Below are positions 37,357 through 45,985 of a DNA stretch of 49,835 nucleotides, one piece after another. Numbering within the stretch: position 1 is the stretch's first letter; each line of letters opens with the position of its first letter. The notes under the pieces are model-generated. The model saw only the letters and a list, made by a program, of their open reading frames with translations. It made no database searches and was not told the origin of the DNA. This DNA comes from Prevotella sp. (GTDB lineage Bacteria > Bacteroidota > Bacteroidia > Bacteroidales > Bacteroidaceae), in contig JAFSNR010000179.1 in the NCBI GenBank assembly GCA_017443345.1, forward strand, positions 1 to 49,835, written 5' to 3'. Position numbers and translations under genes: made by a program.

Positions 37357-37364
37357 TATATTTG
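37357..37364 (+). promoter_or_regulatory. -7 promoter box of the GH106 gene
   Basis: TATATTTG followed by TACCG, 30 bases before the ATG at 37395. Confidence 0.6.
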
Positions 37365-37394
37365 TACCGTATTGTCGGATTAAATGTTTCTGTT

Positions 37395-40300
37395 ATGGAT
37401 CTTTGTAAGTTATTGATAGTTGCAGGCGCATTTCTGTGCAGTACTGCTGGAGCACAAGACCAACGTTTCGAGAACCCGCCCAAAGAGGCTCGTCCTTACG
37501 TGTGGTGGCATTGGCTGAATGGCAATACATCTAAGGATGGTATTCAGAAGGATTTGGAATGGATGAACCGCATCGGCATTGCCGGTTTTCACCAATTCGA
37601 CGCCGGCGGTACGATGATGCAGGGTCTGCCACCCATAGTACCGCAGACCCCATATCTGAGCGAGGCCTGGAAGGAGAACTTTGCCTACGCCATCCATCTG
37701 GCTGATTCGTTAGGAATGGAAATTGGCATTGCTTCTGCCCCAGGATGGAGCAGCACCGGCGGCCCTTGGGTTCAACCAGAAGATGCGATGAAGAAACTCA
37801 CCTGGCGCACGCTGGAAGTAAGTGGTAACGGCAAGAACCAGACACTGACCTTGCCGGAAACGTACAAGACCATCGGCCGTTTTCAGAACGTATGCGCCGG
37901 CATATATGCTCCCGTGTTTGAAAGGATGCCTCAGTGGTATCAGGACATTGCTGTTGTAGCCGTACGGGTGCCAGACACTGAAAAGAGTATGCAGGAACTT
38001 GGCGCCATCGTTACTACCAGCGGTGGGGATTTCTCCGTGGAACAACTGACCAATGGAGACATCAATGACGGAAATGAATTGGCCATCAACAAAGAAAGTA
38101 CCCACGCCTGGATTCAATACTCCTTCCCAGAAACCGTGACCATCCGCTCCTTCACGCTGGTGGGCGGACAGGTGCAGGGACAATTCGACTACAACCGGAC
38201 CTACGACAACACACTTCTATGCAGCCAGGATGGTAAGAGCTGGACGGAAGTCATCCGTGTACCTTCTTCCAATCTGGCACAGATCACCATGGACATCCCG
38301 GAAACCACCGCCAAGCACTTCCGACTAATGGTGGTAAATCCCCAGCCAGACTATAGCATGGTCATCTATGGTGCTCCGGTGGTGATGCCCACCGGCACCG
38401 CCATCCACGAGTGGATACTGAATACGGTCTATAAGGTGAACCACGCCGAGGAAAAGGCTGGCTTCGCTTCGCCCGGTGACCTATTGACGTTTCCCACGCC
38501 GACCACGGATGCTCCAGTACAGGAGACCATAGACCTCACCGATAAGGTAAAGGACGGTGTGCTTACCTGGAATGCTCCTGCCGGTAAATGGCGTATCTAC
38601 CGCTTCGGCGCTTCCCTCACCGGCAAGCAGAATCATCCCGCTCCGCCAGAAGCCACTGGTCTGGAGGTGGATAAACTGGATGCAGATGCCTGGAACCGCT
38701 ATTTCCATACCTACCTGGATATGTACAAGGAGGCTGCCAAAGGTTTGTTGGGCGCACGAGGCATTCAGTATCTGATGATTGACAGCTACGAAGCTGAACA
38801 GATGACCTGGACGCCTAAAATGGAACAAGCCTTCAAGAAGGCCAGAGGCTACGATTTACGTCCCTGGCTGCCAGCCCTTACTGGCGAGATCATCGGTTCT
38901 ACGAAGGCTACTGAGGATTTCCTCTTCGACTGGCGTGAAACCATCGGCGAACTCTTTGCCGCCAATTACGACCGCGTGAACGACATTCTTCAGGAATACG
39001 GGATGAAGGGCCGTTACACTGAAAGCCACGAGAACGCCCGCACTTTTGTGGGCGACGGAATGGATCCCAAGCGCACGGCCACCGTGCCGATGGCTGCCAT
39101 CTGGACGGTAGGTGCTGCGGAAAGTGTCGCCTACCAGGCCGACATCCGCGAATCAGCATCAACCGCACATATCTATGGGCAGAACATCGTTGCAGGCGAA
39201 AGCTTCACCACCAATGGCATGCTGGGCGGTGCCTACAGTTGGTATCCTGGGAACCTGAAGGAAGTGGCCGACGTGGCCATGATGAGCGGTCTCAACCGTT
39301 TCTTTATCCACGAAAGTCCCCACCAGCCTTCCGACGACTTCCGTCCAGGTCTGGGGCTTTTAATCTTTGGCCAATGGTTCAGCCGCCATGAGACATGGGC
39401 GGAATATGCCAAGTACTGGATGGATTACCTAGCCCGCAGCAGTTATTATCTGCAGGCAGGCCGCAATGTGGCTGATGTGCTCTGGTACTATGGCGAGGAT
39501 ACGAATATTGCCTCGGCTTATGCTCAGGCGCTGCCAGATGTGCCAGACAGCTATGCCTATGATTTCTGCAGCCCACACGCCTTGCTCCATTGCATCTCGG
39601 CTCAGGATTATAAGGTGATAGCCTTGGGTGAGCACACACAGAATATGAGCATTGAAATACTTCGGAAATTGCACAAGCTGGTTACTGAGGGCGTTTTCCT
39701 GATTGGAAAGGAACCCCAACAGATGGCTGGACAAGGTGACGATGCCACTGAATTCGAATGCCTGAAGTCCGACATCTGGCATACCGACCGGCACAATGTG
39801 TGGACTGGCTCCGTGGCTGAGGGACTACAGCACTTCGGCGTGGCACCCGACTTCCAGTCCTCAGTTCCCTGCATACGCTTCGTACACCATGTGGACGGTG
39901 AACGGAACATATACTGGGTGCGCAATTTCAGTGGAAAGGAAGTGGATACGGACATTTTGCTCCGCGACGCCAAGGGCACCCTTACCGTGATGAATCCCGT
40001 CACAGGCAAGCCTGTTTATGGTGCACTCAAGGACGGACGGCTACATTTGGGTGCTGATGATGCCCTCTTTGTGGTTGCTGATCCACACGCCGCCCCCGTG
40101 GCAGAGCCCACGCCTCTGAAGCCCGCAGGAGAGATTGCTCTCAGTGATCCCTGGATGGTTTCCTTCGAAGGGCAGGATGCTCCCGAAGGTATCCGGGAAT
40201 GGCAGACGCTCTCTTCGCTTACGGAGTCTGACGAGGAAGCCGTGAAGTATTTCTCTGGCACCGTCACCTATAAGAATACCTTTACCCTGACCAAGAAGAA

Positions 40301-40628
40301 CCAGCCCGCAGGTCTGTCTATTGATCTGGGCGAAGTGGGTCAGATGGCTGATGTCTTTGTCAATGGCGAACATGTGGACTTCCTTTGGAAAGCCCCGTAC
40401 AAAGTGAATTTCGAGGGCAAGTTGAAACCCGGTAAGAATACAATCGAAGTGAAGGTGGTAAATACCTGGGCGAACCGTCTGATTGGCGATGGACAACCAG
40501 GTGTAGAGGGTCACAGCTTTACCCCAATACCCTTCTATGGAGTTAAAAGCCTCACGCAGAATATGGGTACCCTCATCCCCGCCGGTCTGATGGGGCCCGT
40601 GCACTTGCAAATCCTACATTATGAGTAA
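37395..40628 (+). CDS. Secreted GH106-type glycosidase (alpha-L-rhamnosidase-like)
   Basis: A 1077-residue exported enzyme (signal peptide at 1-20, ending STAGA). The N-terminal barrel has the GH106-like pattern RPYVWWHWLNGNTSKDGIQK, LEWMNRIGIAGFHQFD, then SAPGWSSTGGPWV. Likely acidic catalytic residues lie in MIDSYEAEQM (near 466) and YTESHENARTF (near 550). A discoidin-like insert (about 225-320) and a C-terminal sugar-binding sandwich (FVNGEHVDFLWKAPYKVNF, about 960-1070) follow. GH106 enzymes remove L-rhamnose from plant pectin. An aldA-like gene for lactaldehyde oxidation is in the same window. Assignment to GH106 itself, rather than a neighbouring clan member, is probable but not certain. 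Confidence 0.82.
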   Translation: MDLCKLLIVAGAFLCSTAGAQDQRFENPPKEARPYVWWHWLNGNTSKDGIQKDLEWMNRIGIAGFHQFDAGGTMMQGLPPIVPQTPYLSEAWKENFAYAIHLADSLGMEIGIASAPGWSSTGGPWVQPEDAMKKLTWRTLEVSGNGKNQTLTLPETYKTIGRFQNVCAGIYAPVFERMPQWYQDIAVVAVRVPDTEKSMQELGAIVTTSGGDFSVEQLTNGDINDGNELAINKESTHAWIQYSFPETVTIRSFTLVGGQVQGQFDYNRTYDNTLLCSQDGKSWTEVIRVPSSNLAQITMDIPETTAKHFRLMVVNPQPDYSMVIYGAPVVMPTGTAIHEWILNTVYKVNHAEEKAGFASPGDLLTFPTPTTDAPVQETIDLTDKVKDGVLTWNAPAGKWRIYRFGASLTGKQNHPAPPEATGLEVDKLDADAWNRYFHTYLDMYKEAAKGLLGARGIQYLMIDSYEAEQMTWTPKMEQAFKKARGYDLRPWLPALTGEIIGSTKATEDFLFDWRETIGELFAANYDRVNDILQEYGMKGRYTESHENARTFVGDGMDPKRTATVPMAAIWTVGAAESVAYQADIRESASTAHIYGQNIVAGESFTTNGMLGGAYSWYPGNLKEVADVAMMSGLNRFFIHESPHQPSDDFRPGLGLLIFGQWFSRHETWAEYAKYWMDYLARSSYYLQAGRNVADVLWYYGEDTNIASAYAQALPDVPDSYAYDFCSPHALLHCISAQDYKVIALGEHTQNMSIEILRKLHKLVTEGVFLIGKEPQQMAGQGDDATEFECLKSDIWHTDRHNVWTGSVAEGLQHFGVAPDFQSSVPCIRFVHHVDGERNIYWVRNFSGKEVDTDILLRDAKGTLTVMNPVTGKPVYGALKDGRLHLGADDALFVVADPHAAPVAEPTPLKPAGEIALSDPWMVSFEGQDAPEGIREWQTLSSLTESDEEAVKYFSGTVTYKNTFTLTKKNQPAGLSIDLGEVGQMADVFVNGEHVDFLWKAPYKVNFEGKLKPGKNTIEVKVVNTWANRLIGDGQPGVEGHSFTPIPFYGVKSLTQNMGTLIPAGLMGPVHLQILHYE

Positions 40629-40716
40629 TGCATTGTTAGCAGAAGATGCCGGGCTGGCTAGAGAAGTTCACAGAGCGCATTCTCGACCTCGGTGAGTGCA
40701 TTGTCGCAAAAAGCAG

Positions 40717-40742
40717 CAAGGCCCGCGGTAATGCGAGCCTTG
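40717..40742 (-). terminator. Terminator of the carboxylesterase gene
   Basis: CAAGGC (40717-40722) pairs with GCCTTG (40737-40742), with one mismatch and then CGC/GCG inside. On the minus strand the stem is followed by CTGCTTTTTGC. The gap 40629-40772 between the converging genes holds nothing else. Confidence 0.65.
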
Positions 40743-40772
40743 TTTACTTGATATACGATAGAATCGGGGGCG

Positions 40773-42332
40773 TCAAAGCATATAATACTTGGTCAGGAAG
40801 TAGGTCCTGTCCCAATCCACGATCTTTACCTCGGATTCCTTGGCTGGATGGATGTCGAACTCGTCGAGCACCATCACCTGCTTGTCCTTCAGGTCGTAGA
40901 GCGGCCACTCCTTGGCCTTGCCGTCGGGAGAGATGTCGGCGCTGAGCGACGGATTGCCAGTCTTGGCGAACTGAATCCACATCTGGCGCATGGTCTTCGA
41001 GAAGGTGGCGTCATATTGTCGGCCTTCGATCATTTCCGGATGATTGAACACGATGGGGACCTCTTCGAAATGCGCGCTCTTGCGTATCGGATCAGAAGAT
41101 TCCACCCTATAGAAATAGGTGTAGGATTTGCCGCCACCCATGGTCTGGCTCTCCGACATTTTGATGGCGCCCTCAATAAACCAACTATGGCCGAACAGAC
41201 GGCTGTCGGGATCGTAGTCCTCTACCGCCCCTTCCTGGCAGAAGCTCTCGAGCTTCGCACGTTCTTCGTCCGTCAGCAGTTGGGCAAACTTCTTCGTCTT
41301 GCGGTCAGCGGCCCACGCTTTGAAGCCTTCCGGGGTCCAGTCGGCCACGAAACAGTTCATTTCGTCCTTGTTGCAGCCCTGGAGGAAGGCGATATCCTTG
41401 GCTGCACCGCTGGCATAAGCCTCAAAGGGATCCAAAGGCAGGATGCGTCCGTCGCGAGCAGGGAACAGGCGTAACAGAACAGCCTCGGCTGCCGCATCCA
41501 CCAGCGTCCGGGCATCGACCTTCAACAACTCGGCAACCGTCTTGCAGCCGAGAGCCGCCATCAGATCGTTCGTGGCAGCGATAGACTCTTCCAAAGAATT
41601 CGTCTGAGATGGGGCACCACTTTGTGCGATGACCTTCTGGAAATACTGTTGGGAACCGGGGATCAGCGGCTGCATGGTCACGCTTCCAGCACCGGCCGAT
41701 TCGCCCCAGATGGTCACGTTGTCGGGGTCGCCACCAAAGGCTGCGATATTCTCATGGATCCACTTCAGCGCCATCGTCTGGTCGAGCAGCGCCACGTTCT
41801 GTGCATCGGGGAAGTCCTTGCCGTCAGGGAGGTGTGACAGATGCAGGAAGCCGAGGGCGCCCAGTCTGTATGCGACGGTAACGAAGATCACGTCGGGATT
41901 CTCTTTGATGAGATTGGTACAGTCAAACAGCTCAATGCCCGTTCCGCCTGCCAAAAAAGCACCGCCATGAATCCATACCATCACCGGTTTCTTCTTGGCA
42001 GTCGACTCGTCAGTCCGCCATACGTTCAGATAAAGGCAGTCTTCACCCTGATGGTCGCTGATTGACTGGTCCTGAACGGCGAGTTTTGCAAAATGACAGG
42101 CTTCATAGACCCCGTCGTTCGGAGCGTACTCCACAGGGGCTTTCCAGCGCAGATTCCCGACTGGCTGCTGTCCTACAAAGGGAATGCCCTTGTAGGTAAT
42201 GATGTTCCCCGACTTCTGGCCTACGAAGGTACCGTTAATACACTTGACGGCCAACGACTGGTCGTACTTGCCGTCCGTAATCTGTTTGTTTTCGTTGTAC
42301 TGAGACATCAGTTGCTCTTCAATTTCACTCAT
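40773..42332 (-). CDS. Type B carboxylesterase (alpha/beta hydrolase)
   Basis: A 519-residue carboxylesterase of the cholinesterase-like family. The serine nucleophile is in TIWGESAGAGSV (near 210), the oxyanion hole in VWIHGGAFLAGG (about 120-131) and the histidine in SAHFEEVPIVF (near 422); QGEDCLYLNVW is the second family signature. No signal peptide is visible from the start at 42332 (MSEIEEQLMSQYNENK), so it is predicted to be cytoplasmic, unusual among Bacteroidota esterases, many of which are exported. Substrate is unknown; acetylated or feruloylated sugars are possible. A -7 box lies 43 bases upstream and a 21-base tandem repeat lies beyond that. Confidence 0.88.
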   Translation of the reverse strand: MSEIEEQLMSQYNENKQITDGKYDQSLAVKCINGTFVGQKSGNIITYKGIPFVGQQPVGNLRWKAPVEYAPNDGVYEACHFAKLAVQDQSISDHQGEDCLYLNVWRTDESTAKKKPVMVWIHGGAFLAGGTGIELFDCTNLIKENPDVIFVTVAYRLGALGFLHLSHLPDGKDFPDAQNVALLDQTMALKWIHENIAAFGGDPDNVTIWGESAGAGSVTMQPLIPGSQQYFQKVIAQSGAPSQTNSLEESIAATNDLMAALGCKTVAELLKVDARTLVDAAAEAVLLRLFPARDGRILPLDPFEAYASGAAKDIAFLQGCNKDEMNCFVADWTPEGFKAWAADRKTKKFAQLLTDEERAKLESFCQEGAVEDYDPDSRLFGHSWFIEGAIKMSESQTMGGGKSYTYFYRVESSDPIRKSAHFEEVPIVFNHPEMIEGRQYDATFSKTMRQMWIQFAKTGNPSLSADISPDGKAKEWPLYDLKDKQVMVLDEFDIHPAKESEVKIVDWDRTYFLTKYYML

Positions 42333-42375
42333 AGTTTTATTGTTTTTAGGGTAAATAATCCAGAGAAAAGTATGG

Positions 42376-42383
42376 CAAAGATA
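42376..42383 (-). promoter_or_regulatory. -7 promoter box of the carboxylesterase gene
   Basis: The minus strand reads TATCTTTGCC, 43 bases before the ATG at 42332. Confidence 0.6.
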
Positions 42384-42429
42384 ATCATTTTCCCTCAAAC
42401 AGCATCACGTCTCATGCCCTAAGCTGCAG

Positions 42430-42490
42430 TTTTTGCAGATTTTGAAACAATTTTTGCAGATTTTGAAACAATTTTTGCAGATTTTGAAAC
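42430..42490. repeat. 21-base tandem repeat, almost three copies
   Basis: The unit TTTTTGCAGATTTTGAAACA plus A is repeated at 42430-42450 and 42451-42471 without change, with a third copy (42472-42490) cut short. The array lies between the SulP stop codon and the carboxylesterase promoter. The unit length is three times seven. Confidence 0.85.
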
Positions 42491-42502
42491 TCGGTTTGCA
42501 TA

Positions 42503-44224
42503 TCAGATCAGCTCCTTGGCACGGGCGAGGGCGAGGTTGATGTGAGAACAGATGTTCTCCTCGCCGAGCATCGTGTCGAAACCAGCCTTGTGGAGCACGG
42601 CCTGCACATTCTCGTTGACACCAGAGAGAACCACCTGGATGCCCTCTCCCTGCGACATGAGGCAGAGGTTCGTGAGGTTGTGAATACCCGTGGAGTCGAC
42701 GAAGGGCACCTTACGCATGCGGATGATGCGCACCTTCGGATGCTGGCGCTGGTGGCGCAGGGCTCCCATGATCTCCTCGAAACGGTTACCGGCCCCGAAG
42801 AAGTAAGGACCGTTGATCTCGTAGACCTCCACACCCTCGGGGATCGTGAGATGCTCGAGGTTGCCGAGCTGGAAGTCGCTCTCCTCTTCCTCAGGATTGA
42901 TCTCGTCGCTGATGACCTTGACATCGGTGGTCTCAGCCATACGGCGCATGAAGAGCAGACAGGCGCAGATCAGTCCAACCTCGATGGCGATTGTCAGGTC
43001 GAAGATGACCGTCAGCAGGAAGGTGACCCAGAGCACGATGACATCGCTCTTCGGATTCTTCATGATGCTCATGAACGAGCGCCAGCCACTCATGTTATAG
43101 CTGACGATGACGAGCACACCAGCCAGACAGGCCATCGGGATATACTGGGCAAGCGGCATGAGGAACAGGAAGATAAGTAGCAGTACGGCAGCGTGGACGA
43201 TTCCGGCCACAGGCGTGCGACCACCGTTGTTGATGTTGGTCATCGTACGAGCGATGGCTCCCGTGGCAGGGATACCGCCGAAGATGGGACTGGCCAGATT
43301 GGCCACGCCCTGAGCGATAAGCTCGGTATTGGAGTCGTGACGGTCGCCAATCACACCATCGGCCACCGTGGCAGAAAGCAAAGACTCGATGGCACCGAGG
43401 ATGGCGATGGTGATGGCGGGAGAGACGAGGCTCTTGATGACATCCCAAGACAGGACAGGCACCTGAGCACCAGGAAGTTGACTGGAGATGGAGAACCGGT
43501 CGCCGATGGTCTCGACGCTCGACACACCCATATATTGCTTGAGCAGCAACACGGCAATGGTCATCAGGATGATGGCAATCAGTGAGCCTGGCAGCTTTCG
43601 CAGAAGTGAAAAGTGAGAAGTGAAAGGTGAAAAGTTAAAGAGTTTCGGCCAGAGGGCGATGACGGCGACAGAGCCGACACCCACGGCAGCACTCCAGGGG
43701 TCGATCGTCGGGAAAGAGCCCACATAGGCAATCCACTTCTCGATGAAATCAGAGGGCACGGAGGCCATCGTCAGTCCAAAGAGGTCCTTGATCTGCGTGG
43801 TGAAGATGGTCAGGGCGATACCACTGGTAAAGCCTACCACGATGGGATAAGGGATATACTTGATAATCGTGCCCAGATGGAGCACGCCGAACATGATGAG
43901 GAACACGCCCGCCATCAGTGTGGCAATCGTGAGACCTTCAAATCCATACTGTTGGATGATGCCATAAATAATAATAATGAACGCGCCCGTGGGACCACCG
44001 ATCTGCACTTTCGAACCTCCGAAGACGGAGATGAGGAGTCCGGCCACGATGGCCGTGATGATACCCTTCTCGGGGGTGACGCCTGAAGCGATACCAAAGG
44101 CGATGGCCAATGGAAGGGCCACGATGCCCACGATGATACCTGCCAGCAGGTCAGTCGTAAAACTCTTGCGATCGTAGTTGCGCAAGGTCGAAAACAGTTT
44201 GGGCTTGAATGTCAATGTCGTCAT
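42503..44224 (-). CDS. SulP family anion transporter with STAS domain
   Basis: A 573-residue SulP transporter: a transmembrane core (about 20-420) with the family pattern LAGIIVGIVALPLAIAFGIA and GGSKVQIGGPTGAFIIIIYG, and a C-terminal cytoplasmic STAS domain (about 450-560; RKVPFVDSTGIHNL is its signature). SulP proteins move sulfate, bicarbonate or dicarboxylates; which one cannot be told from sequence. A five-unit 7-base repeat array is inserted in frame at residues 196-207 (NFSPFTSHFSLL), in a loop between membrane helices. The gene has its own promoter and is divergent from the lipoprotein gene at 44395. Confidence 0.92.
   Translation of the reverse strand: MTTLTFKPKLFSTLRNYDRKSFTTDLLAGIIVGIVALPLAIAFGIASGVTPEKGIITAIVAGLLISVFGGSKVQIGGPTGAFIIIIYGIIQQYGFEGLTIATLMAGVFLIMFGVLHLGTIIKYIPYPIVVGFTSGIALTIFTTQIKDLFGLTMASVPSDFIEKWIAYVGSFPTIDPWSAAVGVGSVAVIALWPKLFNFSPFTSHFSLLRKLPGSLIAIILMTIAVLLLKQYMGVSSVETIGDRFSISSQLPGAQVPVLSWDVIKSLVSPAITIAILGAIESLLSATVADGVIGDRHDSNTELIAQGVANLASPIFGGIPATGAIARTMTNINNGGRTPVAGIVHAAVLLLIFLFLMPLAQYIPMACLAGVLVIVSYNMSGWRSFMSIMKNPKSDVIVLWVTFLLTVIFDLTIAIEVGLICACLLFMRRMAETTDVKVISDEINPEEEESDFQLGNLEHLTIPEGVEVYEINGPYFFGAGNRFEEIMGALRHQRQHPKVRIIRMRKVPFVDSTGIHNLTNLCLMSQGEGIQVVLSGVNENVQAVLHKAGFDTMLGEENICSHINLALARAKELI
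43605..43639. repeat. Five-unit heptanucleotide array inside sulP
   Basis: AGTGAAA, AGTGAGA, AGTGAAA, GGTGAAA, AGTTAAA on the plus strand, without a break in period. The length is 35 bases, and the reading frame of sulP runs through it. Confidence 0.85.
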
Positions 44225-44266
44225 ATTTTTCTTCTTTTCTTATCTTGTTATCTTGAAAACGGACTG

Positions 44267-44274
44267 CAAAAGTA
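44267..44274 (-). promoter_or_regulatory. -7 promoter box of sulP
   Basis: The minus strand reads TACTTTTGCAG, 42 bases before the ATG at 44224. Confidence 0.6.
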
Positions 44275-44327
44275 CTAAAAAAAACAAAAAAATAAGCGAT
44301 GTTGGCATAACTTATTCAAAATTAGCT

Positions 44328-44335
44328 TAATTTTG
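44328..44335 (+). promoter_or_regulatory. -7 promoter box of the lipoprotein operon
   Basis: TAATTTTG, 59 bases before the ATG at 44395. Confidence 0.6.
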
Positions 44336-44394
44336 TTGCCGAAAATCAATTTATGGAGCAAACAGATAACATTAACAACAAACATTTAAGTCTT

Positions 44395-44928
44395 ATGAAA
44401 AAAGTATTTTTCGCATTCATGGCTGCTGCAGCTATCAGCTTTACAGCATGCACCAGCAAACCCGCTCAGCCTGCAGAGACTGCAGCAGAAGAGACCGTAG
44501 CCACCATTAACGCCGACGACGAGGCAGCTGCTACCATCAACGAACTCTCAGAGCAGATCGAGGCTAAGGACGCCAGCAAGTTCCAGGAGGTACTCAATGG
44601 TATCCAGGAGAAGATCAAGCAGTTCCTGACCAGCGACCCCGAGGCTGCCAAGGCTTATGTAACCAAGGTTCAGGACTTCCTGAAGGAGAACGCCGACAAG
44701 ATCAAGGAGTTCGTGGGTGACAACGAGACCATCAACAGTGCCATCAGCGCTCTGACCGAGTCGCCTGCCGACGCCATCGTCAGCGGTCTGACCTCAGCCG
44801 TAGAGAGCATCGGCAATGCCGCAGAGGGTGTGGCTGACGCTGCTGCAGAGAAGGCCGAGGACGCCAAGAACAGTATCGCCGACAAGGCCAACGAACTGAA
44901 AGACAAAGCCCTGGACAAAGTTAAATGA
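44395..44928 (+). CDS. Small helical lipoprotein
   Basis: A 177-residue lipoprotein (MKKVFFAFMAAAAISFTACT, lipobox FTAC, cysteine at 19). The mature part is highly charged, rich in Ala, Glu and Lys, and almost certainly a set of amphipathic helices; the end (AAEKAEDAKNSIADKANELK) has an 11-residue-like pattern as in LEA or apolipoprotein-type proteins. Function unknown; a structural or lipid-binding envelope role is plausible. A longer in-frame start at 44353 would hide the lipoprotein signal and was rejected. The next gene overlaps by four bases. Confidence 0.8.
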   Translation: MKKVFFAFMAAAAISFTACTSKPAQPAETAAEETVATINADDEAAATINELSEQIEAKDASKFQEVLNGIQEKIKQFLTSDPEAAKAYVTKVQDFLKENADKIKEFVGDNETINSAISALTESPADAIVSGLTSAVESIGNAAEGVADAAAEKAEDAKNSIADKANELKDKALDKVK

Positions 44929-45908
44929 TCATCAAAAGACTACTATACTGTGCAACACTGCTGGCCATCGCCGGCAGTGCTGCTGCTATTGAGAAGAACA
45001 CCGTAGAGGTGATCTACGACGGTGACAAGGCCACTGTGACCATCGCCGACAACATCAGTTCGTACGTGACGGCAGTCGTTGAGAATGCCAACGTGAAACT
45101 GACACAGGCCGAGACGGTCACTGCGAGCGCCCCAGGAGAGATCTACTACATCCTCTCGGGTTCGTCGACCGACGGCAGTTTCTACCTCAGCGGCAGCTAC
45201 AAGGCCACCGTCACCCTGAACGGACTGACCCTGACCAACACCAAGGGAGCGGCCATCGACATCCAGAACGGTAAGCGCATCGACGTGCGCATTGAGAACG
45301 AGACAACCAACACGATCACCGATGGAGCCGGAGGCGACTGGAAGGGCTGCTTCGTGTGCAAGGGACATACCGAGTTCAAGGGCAAGGGTACGCTCAACGT
45401 CAACGGCAAGACCGCCCACGGCATCTGGAGCAAGGAGTATATAGAGATCAAGAACTGCACCATCAACGTGGCCAGTGCCGTGAAAGATGCCATCAACTGT
45501 AACCAGTACTTCCTGATGGCCAGCGGTACGGTGAACATCACGAGTCCTGGCGACGACGGCATACAGGTATCGCTGAAGGACGAGAAGTCGACAGGCACCA
45601 CCACGGACCACGAGGACGAGGACTCGGGCAATTTCTACATGACGGGTGGTACACTGAAGATCACAGGACACGGTGGCGTGTGTATCAAGGCCGACGGCAC
45701 CATCACCTACAGCGGTGGTACGCAGGACTTCAACACGGCCGACGTCATCGAGAATGCCTCTACAGGCATTAGCCACGTAACGACAGAGAATCAGGAGGAA
45801 GGAGCCGTCGTCTACGACCTCAGCGGACGCCGACTGCCACAGGGCCTGAAAGCCAAGGGTATCGTCATCGTCAAGGAGAAAGGCGGCACCCGGAAAGTGA
45901 TTCGTTGA
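44925..45908 (+). CDS. Secreted carbohydrate-binding-domain protein (DUF4353-like)
   Basis: A 327-residue exported protein. Signal peptide at 1-22, then a right-handed beta-helix-like domain with repeated turns (NTKGAAIDIQNGKRIDVRIE, TAHGIWSKEYIEIKNCTINV, SAVKDAINCNQYFLMASGTV) typical of the DUF4353 carbohydrate-binding domain. The last 40 residues (VVYDLSGRRLPQGLKAKGIV then IVKEKGG) match the short C-terminal tail found on many exported Prevotella proteins, probably a sorting or anchoring signal. It is translationally coupled to the lipoprotein (ATGA overlap). A strong terminator follows. Confidence 0.8.
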   Translation: MIIKRLLYCATLLAIAGSAAAIEKNTVEVIYDGDKATVTIADNISSYVTAVVENANVKLTQAETVTASAPGEIYYILSGSSTDGSFYLSGSYKATVTLNGLTLTNTKGAAIDIQNGKRIDVRIENETTNTITDGAGGDWKGCFVCKGHTEFKGKGTLNVNGKTAHGIWSKEYIEIKNCTINVASAVKDAINCNQYFLMASGTVNITSPGDDGIQVSLKDEKSTGTTTDHEDEDSGNFYMTGGTLKITGHGGVCIKADGTITYSGGTQDFNTADVIENASTGISHVTTENQEEGAVVYDLSGRRLPQGLKAKGIVIVKEKGGTRKVIR

Positions 45909-45910
45909 AC

Positions 45911-45949
45911 AAAACGGGGCATTCGTTGAACGGATTTGCCCCGTTTTTT
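45911..45949 (+). terminator. Intrinsic terminator
   Basis: AAAACGGGGCA (45911-45921) pairs perfectly with TGCCCCGTTTT (45937-45947) and runs into T residues. The loop repeats the phrase ATTCGTTGAAC that also covers the stop codon of the gene just before it (45900-45910). Confidence 0.85.
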
Positions 45950-45958
45950 AATTTTAAT

Positions 45959-45966
45959 TAATTTTG
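45959..45966 (+). promoter_or_regulatory. -7 promoter box of the LytS/LytTR operon
   Basis: TAATTTTG followed by CATTCC, 20 bases before the ATG at 45986. Confidence 0.65.
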
Positions 45967-45985
45967 CATTCCGTAAACAACAGGA

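Noticed and set aside
45900-45931. Direct repeat ATTCGTTGAAC around the stop codon as an attachment site
   Set aside because: Copies are only 21 bases apart, part of the terminator hairpin loop, and no integrase is near.
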